The position numbers and the translations under genes are program-made. Positions 14,915 to 21,716 of a stretch of DNA of 64,000 bases are shown one piece after another (the stretch's first letter is position 1; the number at the start of each line of letters is the position of its first letter). The DNA comes from a virus. The stretch lies in the IMG/VR virus record IMGVR_UViG_3300031800_000001, positions 1-64,000 of that record; one strand, written 5' to 3'. The notes beneath the pieces were generated by a model. The model worked only from the letters and a program-made list of their open reading frames with translations. It was not told the origin of the DNA and ran no database searches.

Positions 14915-15865
14915 ATGACTACTGATACAGAATACTTTCCTACGGTTGTGGGACAAGAACGGGCCAAGCGTAAGTTATCTTATTTTTTAGATAATTGGAA
15001 AAGCTCTGGCGTACTCCCAAACACAATGTTCGTCGCGCCTCGCGGGTGTGGCAAAACCATGCTGGCTACGCTTCTCGCGGCGACCATGAAAGAACACGCG
15101 CCGCGCAAGATAGGTCGTGTGGTGAACTGTGCGTCCATCAAGAACCTTAACCAGTTCATCAACGGGACGATTATCCCCTATATCCAGAACAAGGACTGTA
15201 CTCTCCTGTTGGACGAGGCATCCGAACTCCCCCGCGATGTGGAGATGGCACTACTGACCATCCTTAATCCCAATCCAGAGAACCGCAACACTTTTTCGTA
15301 TGAGGACTATACGATTGACTTTGATTTCACGCGCCAGACCTTTCTGCTCGCTACCACCGAAGCACACAAGGTTTTCCATGCTCTCATGGATAGGCTTGAC
15401 CGTGTGGATTTAGAGGAATACAAGAATCATCATCTTGGGGAGATTATTCGGCGCAATCTTGTTAATGCTGAATTTGACGCTGGCGTATTGGATGAAATTT
15501 CCACCGTGCTGCGTAGCAATGCGCGTCAAGCACAACGCATGGCAAACAACATTCGTAATCTTCTCACCAAAAAGAAATCCAAAAAATTCACAAGAAAGGA
15601 TTGGGAGCGGATGAAACACCACCTTGGCATCCGTCCTTTGGGCTTAAACGAAAACGAGATTCTGTGTCTCCGTGCCTTGTCAGAGAAGAAGGCGTCGAGC
15701 CTCACTTGCATCAGCGCGAAGTTGGGTATGTCAAAAGAGGTAATTCAACGCGACATTGAATTGTATCTCCAAAAAATGAATCTAATGGAAATCAGCACCG
15801 ATGGTCGTAGTTGTACTGCATTCGGACTGAAGTATTTAATGCGCCATGTTGAAGATTGCGAATGA
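14915..15865 (+). CDS. RuvB-like AAA+ ATPase (branch-migration helicase type)
   Basis: The 316-residue protein has a RuvB-like order. GQERAKRKL is near the N-terminus, Walker A APRGCGKT at 41-48, Walker B LLLDEAS at 97-103, and sensor-1 LATTEA at 145-150. A lid domain follows and then a C-terminal winged helix (GLNENEILCLRAL to LKYL). RuvB drives Holliday-junction migration as a hexamer; a clamp-loader-like role is also possible because phage AAA+ proteins diverge. No RuvA or RuvC gene is visible nearby. Confidence 0.8.
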   Translation: MTTDTEYFPTVVGQERAKRKLSYFLDNWKSSGVLPNTMFVAPRGCGKTMLATLLAATMKEHAPRKIGRVVNCASIKNLNQFINGTIIPYIQNKDCTLLLDEASELPRDVEMALLTILNPNPENRNTFSYEDYTIDFDFTRQTFLLATTEAHKVFHALMDRLDRVDLEEYKNHHLGEIIRRNLVNAEFDAGVLDEISTVLRSNARQAQRMANNIRNLLTKKKSKKFTRKDWERMKHHLGIRPLGLNENEILCLRALSEKKASSLTCISAKLGMSKEVIQRDIELYLQKMNLMEISTDGRSCTAFGLKYLMRHVEDCE

Positions 15866-16142
15866 AAGTCTGGACGTAATTAAAGGTGATTGTCGCCTTG
15901 CGTCTGCGGCACAGGTTGCGGAAGGGAAATGGCTTGCCCACCCCATCAAAGGCAACCACATGATAATGTTTCTTTATACTAATGGTATATTATCTTTATC
16001 AATGGGGGAGTCAGAATATGAATGCGCAAATAGTTTTCAAATAATAGCTTTCGATGACCAACTTATATATTGCGTAAAAAAAATAACATTTAAGCAGATA
16101 TTAGATTTATTAAATTGGACTTGTGAAGATTATTGTGATTGA
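15846..16142 (+). CDS. Protein of unknown function
   Basis: A 98-residue protein overlapping the RuvB-like gene by 20 bases. Beta-rich with an aromatic centre (HMIMFLYTNGILSL). Its stop lies within the -35 of the small-RNA promoter. Not recognised. Confidence 0.6.
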   Translation: MLKIANESLDVIKGDCRLASAAQVAEGKWLAHPIKGNHMIMFLYTNGILSLSMGESEYECANSFQIIAFDDQLIYCVKKITFKQILDLLNWTCEDYCD

Positions 16143-16167
16143 CATGAAAATAGAATTAGTTTAGTAT
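16139..16167 (+). promoter_or_regulatory. Early promoter of small RNA, TAGAAT-spacer class
   Basis: TTGACA, 17-base spacer with TAGAAT at positions 7-12, TAGTAT. No start codon follows at a usable distance; the transcript instead runs into a terminator at 16261. Confidence 0.75.
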
Positions 16168-16173
16168 AAATGT

Positions 16174-16261
16174 AGTTAATGGTAGTTGGTGACTCCGTTC
16201 ATCTGTATGTCACCACTCCTCCTAGGGCGGCAGCCTTCCTCTTGGGGCTGTCGCTCTTTTT
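16174..16261 (+). ncRNA. Candidate phage small RNA (about 88 nt)
   Basis: The transcript from the promoter at 16139 would contain a GGTGAC/GTCACC hairpin (16188-16214), an unpaired stretch with CTCCTCC (16216-16222), and a 12-bp terminator hairpin (16224-16235 with 16246-16257) ending in T5. Two hairpins around a pyrimidine-rich seed is a common bacterial sRNA layout. CTCCTCC could pair with Shine-Dalgarno sites. No convincing plus-strand frame exists here. Confidence 0.65.
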
Positions 16262-16427
16262 CTTGCCCACTTTTATAGATTATTTCAAATAGACAAAAAT
16301 GTCGGATTATTTCAATTAGTGCAAATAGTAAAAGAAGTCCGAATATTCCAATGATGCAAATATACATATGATATCGTTTTATTTACATGAGAGGGAAAAT
16401 CCTGTCGATAAATAGTTGATAAATAAA
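16262..16427 (+). other. AT-rich gene-free stretch
   Basis: Between the small RNA and the inverted repeat no gene is seen. AGTCC followed by CAATGATGCAAATA (near 16336-16361) echoes the third repeat at 14063-14090. TTATTTCAA occurs twice. Nothing else stands out. Confidence 0.4.
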
Positions 16428-16510
16428 GCTTGACTTTTCGCCAAAATCGGCGGGAACCCGATATTAGTAGGTGGACGATATACTTGCGGGTCCCCGATTT
16501 TTTGTCAAGC
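16428..16510. repeat. GCTTGAC...GTCAAGC inverted repeat with GC-rich arms
   Basis: GCTTGAC at 16428-16434 and GTCAAGC at 16504-16510 enclose AATCGG-CGGG-ACCCG and CGGGTCCCCGATT arms followed by a T-run on the plus strand, so it can terminate transcription. The centre holds copy 2 of TAGGTGGACGATATA (16468-16482). Related GCTTGAC-GC-core elements recur through the 18-30 kb zone. Confidence 0.6.
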
Positions 16511-16547
16511 AAAAAGAACCCACCGACCCCGAAAAGGGCCGATGGGT
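16511..16547 (-). terminator. Minus-strand terminator of the T5orf172-type gene
   Basis: Read on the minus strand, ACCCATCGGCCC pairs with GGGGTCGGTGGGT and is followed by TCTTTTTG. It lies about 20 bases after the stop of the gene ending at 16569. Confidence 0.75.
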
Positions 16548-16568
16548 CGCGGGTTTGCTCCCACCCCC

Positions 16569-17279
16569 CTAGTTAAGATTGCACAAGGCAGTCTGAACAG
16601 ATGCTTTCTTCGTTTTGCACAGACGAGGATGCTGGGCCTCGAATTGGATGCTGATGCGTTGCGTGGGTCGGACTACAACTCTCCTGCCGAGGTCGCCGTT
16701 CCAATCTTTTGGCTGTCCGCCGTACTTCTTGTTGACTCGACCCTTCAACCATATACCATGTTGCGCCACACCGTAGTATAATCTACTTGTGCCAGCAGCA
16801 GTTTTTTGAACTAACTCGATGCTTGCGATAGTAACTTCAATGGTTGTCTTGCGCGGGGCGTAGTTGGCGAACTCGTGGAACTCGACCTCTTTCCAAGTCG
16901 CGACTTCGGCGTTGATGATAAGCGTTGCCAGCGTTTCATTCGGCACGCTTTCATACCACTCGTAACCATTCTTTCCGTATCTGTCGGTGAAGTAACCGTT
17001 AAGACCATGACGGGTAAGGAAATTCTTTCCCATGCGTTCAATGTCAATAGCGGCGGTTTTCGGTGCGTTCCCATTCGTGGGAGTGCCATCGTACACAACG
17101 GCCATTTCGAGTTGGTATTGCGTGCTTAACTCTGCTCGTCTCCGCTCTATGTTATTTGTCCAGCCGAGCTTTGTAAACCGATGAGGGTTTTCCTTGCTCT
17201 GCATGACATAAAACACATTAAACGGTAGTGTGTGGTCTTTTCCTGACCCTTTGATAATGTATTGTATATGTTTTTTCAT
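16569..17279 (-). CDS. T5orf172 / MUG113-type protein (GIY-YIG-like)
   Basis: The 236-residue protein has FNVFYVMQ, then KLGWTNNIERRRAEL near residue 37-51, the K.G.T.d...R pattern of T5orf172/MUG113 domains related to GIY-YIG nucleases. A conserved GYEWYES follows near 106. The second half is beta-rich and unrecognised. DNA binding or nicking is inferred from the family only. A TATACT at 17286-17291 (minus) puts the predicted transcription start on the A of the ATG. Confidence 0.7.
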   Translation of the reverse strand: MKKHIQYIIKGSGKDHTLPFNVFYVMQSKENPHRFTKLGWTNNIERRRAELSTQYQLEMAVVYDGTPTNGNAPKTAAIDIERMGKNFLTRHGLNGYFTDRYGKNGYEWYESVPNETLATLIINAEVATWKEVEFHEFANYAPRKTTIEVTIASIELVQKTAAGTSRLYYGVAQHGIWLKGRVNKKYGGQPKDWNGDLGRRVVVRPTQRISIQFEAQHPRLCKTKKASVQTALCNLN

Positions 17280-17285
17280 GTCTTT

Positions 17286-17291
17286 AGTATA
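17286..17291 (-). promoter_or_regulatory. Minus-strand -10, leaderless start
   Basis: TATACT on the minus strand with six bases to the ATG at 17279. No good -35 is visible. Confidence 0.45.
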
Positions 17292-17370
17292 TGTATCTTG
17301 TTTTAATAAATCCTTACCCTTCCAGAATCATATGGGTTCGTTCCCAAAACTGAAAGGGCAAGGGGGTTCT

Positions 17371-18282
17371 TTAGTTGTTCTCCACCTTTATCGGGAGGAG
17401 GAACGACTTCAGAGTGTTCTCGTCAAGACTCATCTTATTGAGCTTGCGTAGTACGTTGGTGTTCACCTTGTTCGCCAACTCGTAACGCTTCGGTTCAACA
17501 ACCCTAGTCAGGTGTTGCGTTGTCGCGTTGTAGAGGTTGTAAAGGTTGCGACCATTATCTTCACCGTAGCTTGGGTCATTCCAGATTGCTTCGATGCTGT
17601 CCTTCATGTTGCCAGAGGTGATGATTTTCTTCTTCTCAAGGTTGGCGAGAATCGTCGCGCCTTGGGATTGTTTGATTTCGGTTTCACCCAAACGGTCAAA
17701 CACTAGGGCTTGTTCGTCTGCCATGCCGAGGGCTTTTGTAATGCCTTCGCCAAGGAAACCGATGTCGATGCCAGACTGATGGCGGCGAGTCAATTCAAAC
17801 TCCTTCGCCAGCGCAACCATGCCATTGGTGCAAACCAACCGCAGGAATCCTAGTTGAACGCTCAAACGTAGAGAGCGGTCATAGGAGTTTTTTACAGTAA
17901 GACGCAAACCTAACTCATCACCGACACGCCTATCTTCGCGCCGTTTGAGTTGGTGGTTTTTATCTTTGAGGTCGTAGGTGACATAATTACGCTCACCGTT
18001 TCCGATAACGCGAACAGTCTTTTCCCACTTATCCAATCCCTTGTCCGACAAAATTCCTTCAATCTCGTCAATTACGTCAGGGGTTTGTACGATGCCGTAC
18101 CTTTCGCTGCAACTGCCGAGGGCAGTCTTTACGCCTTTACGGAAATTACCGTAAACTCCAGCGAATGTTGGGTCGTTTCCATCCTCGTTTAACGTGGCGA
18201 TTTGCTCGTCAGTTAAATCGTAGAGACGGCGGGTCGATACGCGATAGCTCGCGTCTGTGCTTTGTTTTATTACTTTTGGCAT
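17371..18282 (-). CDS. DUF932-like protein
   Basis: The 303-residue protein has SERYGIVQTPDVI near 88, then a long LRLTVKNSYDRSL block and FLRLVCTNGMV near 168, the signature layout of DUF932 proteins found in phages and plasmids. Their role is unresolved, although some resemble TROVE/Ro-like or ssDNA-binding contexts. It is transcribed from a TAGAAT-class promoter on the minus strand and reads towards the T5orf172-type gene. Confidence 0.72.
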   Translation of the reverse strand: MPKVIKQSTDASYRVSTRRLYDLTDEQIATLNEDGNDPTFAGVYGNFRKGVKTALGSCSERYGIVQTPDVIDEIEGILSDKGLDKWEKTVRVIGNGERNYVTYDLKDKNHQLKRREDRRVGDELGLRLTVKNSYDRSLRLSVQLGFLRLVCTNGMVALAKEFELTRRHQSGIDIGFLGEGITKALGMADEQALVFDRLGETEIKQSQGATILANLEKKKIITSGNMKDSIEAIWNDPSYGEDNGRNLYNLYNATTQHLTRVVEPKRYELANKVNTNVLRKLNKMSLDENTLKSFLLPIKVENN

Positions 18283-18321
18283 TTGTTTGCTTTCTCTTGT
18301 TGTTTCAATCTCACTATTAAG

Positions 18322-18350
18322 ATTATCGCATTATTCTATTTTTCATGCAA
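18322..18350 (-). promoter_or_regulatory. Minus-strand promoter of DUF932-like gene, TAGAAT-spacer class
   Basis: On the minus strand: TTGCAT, 17-base spacer with TAGAAT at positions 7-12, GATAAT. Predicted start about 18315, a 33-base leader before the ATG. Confidence 0.75.
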
Positions 18351-18459
18351 GCCTAAAATCGCTATAACTGAAACTTTCTTTTGATTGAGTTATTTGCACT
18401 ATCCCAATAATACCATGATTCTAAAAATCGGCCAGCTTTTTCTGTTGTGAGTAAATAAG

Positions 18460-18531
18460 GCTTGACATCGGGGGCGCGGGTCCCCTAATGTAATCGGGTC
18501 CCCGCCGCGGCTGTGAATAACCTGTGGATAA
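18460..18531. repeat. GC-rich hairpin plus two DnaA-type boxes
   Basis: GCTTGAC (18460-18466) leads into a GC-rich hairpin with repeated GGGTCCCC. Then come TGTGAATAA (18512-18520) and TGTGGATAA (18523-18531), both matching TTATNCACA on the minus strand; the second is the perfect TTATCCACA box. The next promoter begins 9 bases later. Confidence 0.65.
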
Positions 18532-18539
18532 GTTTAGGG

Positions 18540-18568
18540 TTGACAAGGGGTCTTTTTTGTGTTATATT
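18540..18568 (+). promoter_or_regulatory. TTGACA/TATATT promoter, leaderless
   Basis: TTGACA, 17 bases, TATATT; the ATG at 18575 is exactly at the predicted +1. Confidence 0.78.
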
Positions 18569-18574
18569 ATAAGA

Positions 18575-18715
18575 ATGAAAGCGAGAAAGGCCAAGCCAAT
18601 AAAAGTCCGCGTAAGCCCCGAAGGGTTTATGGGTAGCGCGTCGCGTGAGCATCGCGTGAAAAGGGGCAAGGGTTCTTTTCGCCGCAACCCGAAACACAGG
18701 GGCAATTGTGAATAA
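18575..18715 (+). CDS. 46-residue very basic peptide
   Basis: The protein is Arg/Lys-rich throughout and contains few hydrophobic residues, as in nucleic-acid-binding or ribosome-binding peptides. The start is set by the promoter. The last two codons and stop are TGTGAATAA, a DnaA-type box (18707-18715). Function unknown. Confidence 0.6.
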   Translation: MKARKAKPIKVRVSPEGFMGSASREHRVKRGKGSFRRNPKHRGNCE

Positions 18716-18741
18716 GTTTTGCTCGCTATTCCCTCTCAACC

Positions 18742-18750
18742 TGCTATAAT
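18742..18750 (+). promoter_or_regulatory. Extended -10 promoter, leaderless
   Basis: TGCTATAAT is an extended -10; the ATG at 18758 is at about +1. The 23 bases upstream (18721-18743) recur with one change at 21920-21942 in front of another leaderless gene. Confidence 0.65.
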
Positions 18751-18757
18751 TATCGCC

Positions 18758-19258
18758 ATGAAACTGAACAACGTAGAACTAACTTACCAAGACACCGGAA
18801 CCAACCTTGCCGTTTGCATGATTGGAAACGATGCAGATATTGAACTGCAATTCAATTCATTCTGGAATCACGGCGCAACCAACGGAGAACTAAAGTGGAC
18901 AATGCCGTATCGAGCCTATTTTTGGACTGACGAAAAACGCTTTGTTAAAGCTCTCATCAATGGCGCATTGTTTTACATTCTTGAGAACTATCCCGAAAAG
19001 TTCAAAGGTAAAAAGGGCGGCGCGTTGACTCTTGCCCGTTACCTTGGCAAACGCCGTTTCCGTGAAATGCCACGCCAATCTCAATTAGTTTACACCCACC
19101 AAACTCTTGAGGAGTATTCCCTCGGAACCATCACCGCAGAATTTTCCGATAACTGCAACCTAAATTATCAGAGTGCGGTACGCAATCGCTCTTTTGATAT
19201 AATGAAAAAGACCTTGGACACACTCACGGACAAGGGCGCGGCCAAAAAAGCGTATTGA
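18758..19258 (+). CDS. Protein of unknown function
   Basis: A 166-residue soluble protein with a beta-rich first half and a basic helical second half (RYLGKRRFREMPRQ). The ATG is placed by the extended -10. Its end carries the -35 of the next promoter. I do not recognise the family. Confidence 0.7.
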   Translation: MKLNNVELTYQDTGTNLAVCMIGNDADIELQFNSFWNHGATNGELKWTMPYRAYFWTDEKRFVKALINGALFYILENYPEKFKGKKGGALTLARYLGKRRFREMPRQSQLVYTHQTLEEYSLGTITAEFSDNCNLNYQSAVRNRSFDIMKKTLDTLTDKGAAKKAY

Positions 19259-19283
19259 CATTAACCTAGAATCAGGAGATAAT
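19255..19283 (+). promoter_or_regulatory. Early promoter of Gp88-like gene, TAGAAT-spacer class, leaderless
   Basis: TTGACA, 17-base spacer with TAGAAT at positions 7-12, GATAAT. The ATG at 19290 is exactly the predicted +1, although AGGAG lies 12 bases before it within the -10 region. Confidence 0.75.
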
Positions 19284-19289
19284 TAGATT

Positions 19290-20048
19290 ATGCAAATGAC
19301 ATTAAAGTTCGGGAATCCAAACGCCAAGCTCAAAGCCTTGGCAAAGCGTTTCAACATGGTGCTGAAAACCTTTTCGCTGCCTAGTGGCTGGACGTGTCCG
19401 GCGGCGAAGGAATGCCATTCACGCGCAGACCGTGAGACGGGAAAAATCGAGGATGGACAGCACACTCAATTCCGTTGCTTTCAAGCCAGCGCGGAAGCTC
19501 TTTATCCTTCCCTGCGGGCAATGGTTTGGCACAATCACGATTTGCTCATGGCAAAAGTTAACGATGGACATTTGGCGTTGGCCGATTTGATTCATGCCAG
19601 CCTCCCAAAGAAATTTGATATTTTGCGCGTCCACGTGGGCGGGGATTATTTCAATTTGAGTTACCTTGCCGCATGGTGTGAAGTGGCCAAGCGCAATCCT
19701 GAAAAGATGTTTTACTCCTACACTAAAAGCACCCACCTATGGGAATTGGCGGAGGCATCCAATGGCATACCGTCAAATCTGATTTTAACCGCATCGCGTG
19801 GTGGTTGGTTCGACAGCAAGATTGAAGAAAACGCATACAAGTGCGCCGAGGTTGTTTTTAGCGAAGAAGAAGCCGCGCAAAAAGGTTTAGAGATTGACCA
19901 CGACGATTCGCTTGCGGCGTTTGGCAAAAAGTCGTTTGCTCTCCTTCTGCATGGTACGCAACCGAAAGGTTCAAAAGCATCTAAAGCCTTGTCCAAGCTG
20001 CGTAAAGCTGGCAAGGGAGGATATAAAAAGGAGGTGGCGATGCTATAG
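19290..20048 (+). CDS. Gp88-family phage protein
   Basis: The 252-residue protein matches the Gp88 family layout seen in actinophages and other phages. It has FSLPSGWTCPAAKECHSRAD near 28-47, then QFRCFQASAEALYPSLR, RVHVGGDYFNLSYLAAW near 111-127 and FYSYTKS. The Cys and His residues suggest a metal or radical-type active site, but no activity is established for the family. It ends beside a ribosome-site-like AAGGAGG. Confidence 0.78.
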   Translation: MQMTLKFGNPNAKLKALAKRFNMVLKTFSLPSGWTCPAAKECHSRADRETGKIEDGQHTQFRCFQASAEALYPSLRAMVWHNHDLLMAKVNDGHLALADLIHASLPKKFDILRVHVGGDYFNLSYLAAWCEVAKRNPEKMFYSYTKSTHLWELAEASNGIPSNLILTASRGGWFDSKIEENAYKCAEVVFSEEEAAQKGLEIDHDDSLAAFGKKSFALLLHGTQPKGSKASKALSKLRKAGKGGYKKEVAML

Positions 20049-20139
20049 AAGAGTTTATAATTGTTGCAATGGTGTGTATGTTCGCCTTAGGCGGAAAAAT
20101 GTTCGAAGAATAAAATTAACCAAAAGAAAGAAAAATAAA

Positions 20140-20508
20140 ATGAAGCTAACAGCAAACAAGCTAAAAAACGGTGCTCTGTATTACAACACCAAATCACAAC
20201 GCGTGGAGCGCATGCTCGGCACGCTAAATACTAATCGTGTTTGGACTACCAGTCATGACGCTAGCCCAGAAGCAAACAAGTGCAACAACTTGCGTTTTGC
20301 AAACGGGCAAGAGGTGGACGGCTATCTTCAGGCTAGCCCGAAATGGAACGCAATGAAATCGGAAGAGGTCGAGAGACGGATTGCCGCCGAAGGTGGTGAA
20401 AAGAAGTGGCTCGAAAATGTTTTCGCAATTGCTGACAGGGAATTGCCGCCGTTGCCAACACCACGGCAGGATTCAATATCAAATCCGTTGGGCGCGGCGC
20501 AGCAATAG
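20140..20508 (+). CDS. Protein of unknown function
   Basis: A 122-residue protein whose ATG follows an A-rich, AAGAAAG leader. The N-terminal half (MKLTANKLKNGALYYN, RVERMLG) looks like a small beta domain; the end is Pro/Gln-rich. A GC-rich hairpin follows at 20523. Not recognised. Confidence 0.65.
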   Translation: MKLTANKLKNGALYYNTKSQRVERMLGTLNTNRVWTTSHDASPEANKCNNLRFANGQEVDGYLQASPKWNAMKSEEVERRIAAEGGEKKWLENVFAIADRELPPLPTPRQDSISNPLGAAQQ

Positions 20509-20522
20509 AAGATCCAAATAGA

Positions 20523-20552
20523 AACCCCTAGGGCCCGGGAGGGCCTTAGGGG
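20523..20552. terminator. GC-rich hairpin, possible bidirectional terminator
   Basis: CCCCTAGGGCCC and GGGCC-TTAGGGG pair around GGGA. No strong T-run follows on the plus strand; on the minus strand TTTCTATTT follows, so it may help stop the giant minus-strand RNA. Confidence 0.45.
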
Positions 20553-20567
20553 CGGGGGACAAATAAG

Positions 20568-20640
20568 GCTTGACATCCGCGGGGCGGGGCCCCGGCCTTG
20601 CCGTTTCGGGTTCCCGCTGGCGGAGGTGGATAAGTTTTTA
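20568..20640. repeat. GCTTGAC GC-rich element
   Basis: GCTTGAC starts a GC-rich inverted segment (GGGGCGGGGCCCC and GGGTTCCCGC) ending in GGTGGATAA, an 8-of-9 match to a DnaA-type box. Same architecture as the elements at 18460 and 24679. Confidence 0.5.
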
Positions 20641-20649
20641 ATAAGAAAA

Positions 20650-21400
20650 GGGCGGATTGACGTGGTCAATGCACTTTAATGGACAACCCGACAGTTAAGC
20701 CAAGCCGTAGAATTCTCCAACCCTTTATGCCAACCCGATTTGGGTTAGCAAAAAAACTGAAATTAATGGGTAACAGGACTTCTTGATTACCTGCAACTAC
20801 TTTCGGAGCTAGATCAATGTTCATAGACCCTACAATACTTCGTACTCATCCACATCGCAAAGTCTCTCAACTCGACTCAGGCCCAAGAGATTGGTCGTCT
20901 CCCCCTTCTCGCTTCTGATGCCTTAAGGCTCTTGCAAACCTTTATTCGGCAATACCCGAGGAGCAACCGTCGCTACTCCAAATTGGTAACGGTGTAGGGA
21001 TTCGAACCCCACCAAACCAATATTCACCATCCACTTTCAATGCATCTCCAGCGGCGGCTTTCCTGATAAGGCTGCTTCACCCTGAGAGCTTAATAGCTCA
21101 AAGGTTAGAAGCACCAATTTCACCGTTAAATTTATAGATGTCCACCCGCCATGATGGATAAACCGTAAGTTGTCTTACCAACCCTGTCCCCAGCGGCCTA
21201 TTTGCATAACCGAAAGGGCGATGGAGGCGTTTCTCAGGGGCCATTTTCTGCGAACAGTTGGCCCCGACTCGGCATCTAATCGCTTGAGCCTGTAATCCAG
21301 CACTCAAGCGGTTGTTTCGTTAATCGCGCTGTTTTTCAAGCGCAGTTTTCGGAAACTAAAATTTTCTTTCAAAGAGCGGATTGAGCGTTTCCCAATCACT
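20650..21400 (-). ncRNA. Giant structured non-coding RNA (about 750 nt)
   Basis: No frame on either strand is credible here, yet a strong minus-strand promoter fires into it (21435-21407). The RNA is rich in clear hairpins. Examples are CGCTTGAG/CTCAAGCG (21310-21281), GGGGCCA/TGGCCCC closing a CTG-TTCG-CAG tetraloop (21265-21237), GTAAG-ACAA-CTTAC (21178-21165) and GGTAA/TTACC (20791-20769). A tRNA-like domain lies in the middle. Length, phage context, nearby tRNAs and an embedded tRNA-like part recall the GOLLD and ROOL giant RNAs of phages; membership is not shown here. The 3' end is uncertain. Confidence 0.7.
20984..21127 (-). ncRNA. tRNA-like domain with encoded CCA and expanded core
   Basis: On the minus strand AACGGTG (21127-21121) pairs over 7 bp with CACCGTT (20994-20988), followed by discriminator A and CCA. 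The T arm is TGGGG-TTCGAAT-CCCTA. Instead of D and anticodon arms there are about 110 bases with a GAGC-TATTAA-GCTC hairpin. At 144 nt it is too long for a tRNA, and no tmRNA-type tag frame or GGTTTCGA motif follows the 5' arm. Confidence 0.65.
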
Positions 21401-21406
21401 TTATCT

Positions 21407-21435
21407 ATTATAGACCCATTCTATGTTTGAGTCAA
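21407..21435 (-). promoter_or_regulatory. Strong minus-strand promoter of the giant RNA, TAGAAT-spacer class
   Basis: On the minus strand: TTGACT, 17-base spacer with TAGAAT at positions 7-12, and a perfect TATAAT. Predicted start about 21400. It lies within the end of the upstream minus-strand gene. Confidence 0.82.
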
Positions 21436-21618
21436 GATTTTTTTCAATTTCTTTTTGATGTAAGAGTAATCCTTGGCGCGGTTTACTATTACAGGAAAAT
21501 CGTCGTTTGCCTCACCCCAATACCAGTATTTTGCTGGTATGATTAGGGAGTAGTATTTGCTCTTGCCATTGTAATTGATATATGGCCCCTCTTTAGCTCT
21601 GTACATAACTGTATTCAT
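21421..21618 (-). CDS. Small protein, unknown function
   Basis: A 65-residue basic protein rich in Tyr, Lys and Trp. The ATG at 21618 lies two bases after the predicted +1; an in-frame TTG further upstream would sit in the -10. It is divergent from the gene at 21717 and precedes the giant RNA. Not recognised. Confidence 0.6.
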   Translation of the reverse strand: MNTVMYRAKEGPYINYNGKSKYYSLIIPAKYWYWGEANDDFPVIVNRAKDYSYIKKKLKKILTQT

Positions 21619-21626
21619 CTGTGTCA

Positions 21627-21655
21627 ATTATACGGTAATTCTAATTCACAGGCAA
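21627..21655 (-). promoter_or_regulatory. Minus-strand early promoter, TAGAAT-spacer class
   Basis: On the minus strand: TTGCCT, 17-base spacer with TAGAAT at positions 7-12, TATAAT. It faces away from the plus-strand promoter at 21682, forming a divergent pair. Confidence 0.75.
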
Positions 21656-21665
21656 GCCCTTTCTT

Positions 21666-21674
21666 TGTGAATAA
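21666..21674. promoter_or_regulatory. DnaA-type box between divergent promoters
   Basis: TGTGAATAA, the reverse of TTATTCACA. Confidence 0.5.
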
Positions 21675-21681
21675 GTTTGTA

Positions 21682-21710
21682 TTGCATGAAAGATAGAATG
21701 ATAGTATTCT
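21682..21710 (+). promoter_or_regulatory. Early promoter, TAGAAT-spacer class, leaderless
   Basis: TTGCAT, 17-base spacer with TAGAAT at positions 7-12, TATTCT. The ATG at 21717 is exactly the predicted +1. Confidence 0.76.
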
Positions 21711-21716
21711 TTAAAC

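Noticed and set aside
20984-21127. Ordinary tRNA on the minus strand
   Set aside because: The T arm and acceptor are good, but D and anticodon arms cannot be drawn and the length is 144 bases.
21098-21307. 69-codon minus-strand frame within the giant RNA
   Set aside because: It crosses several strong hairpins and the tRNA-like 5' arm and has no ribosome site or hydrophobic core.
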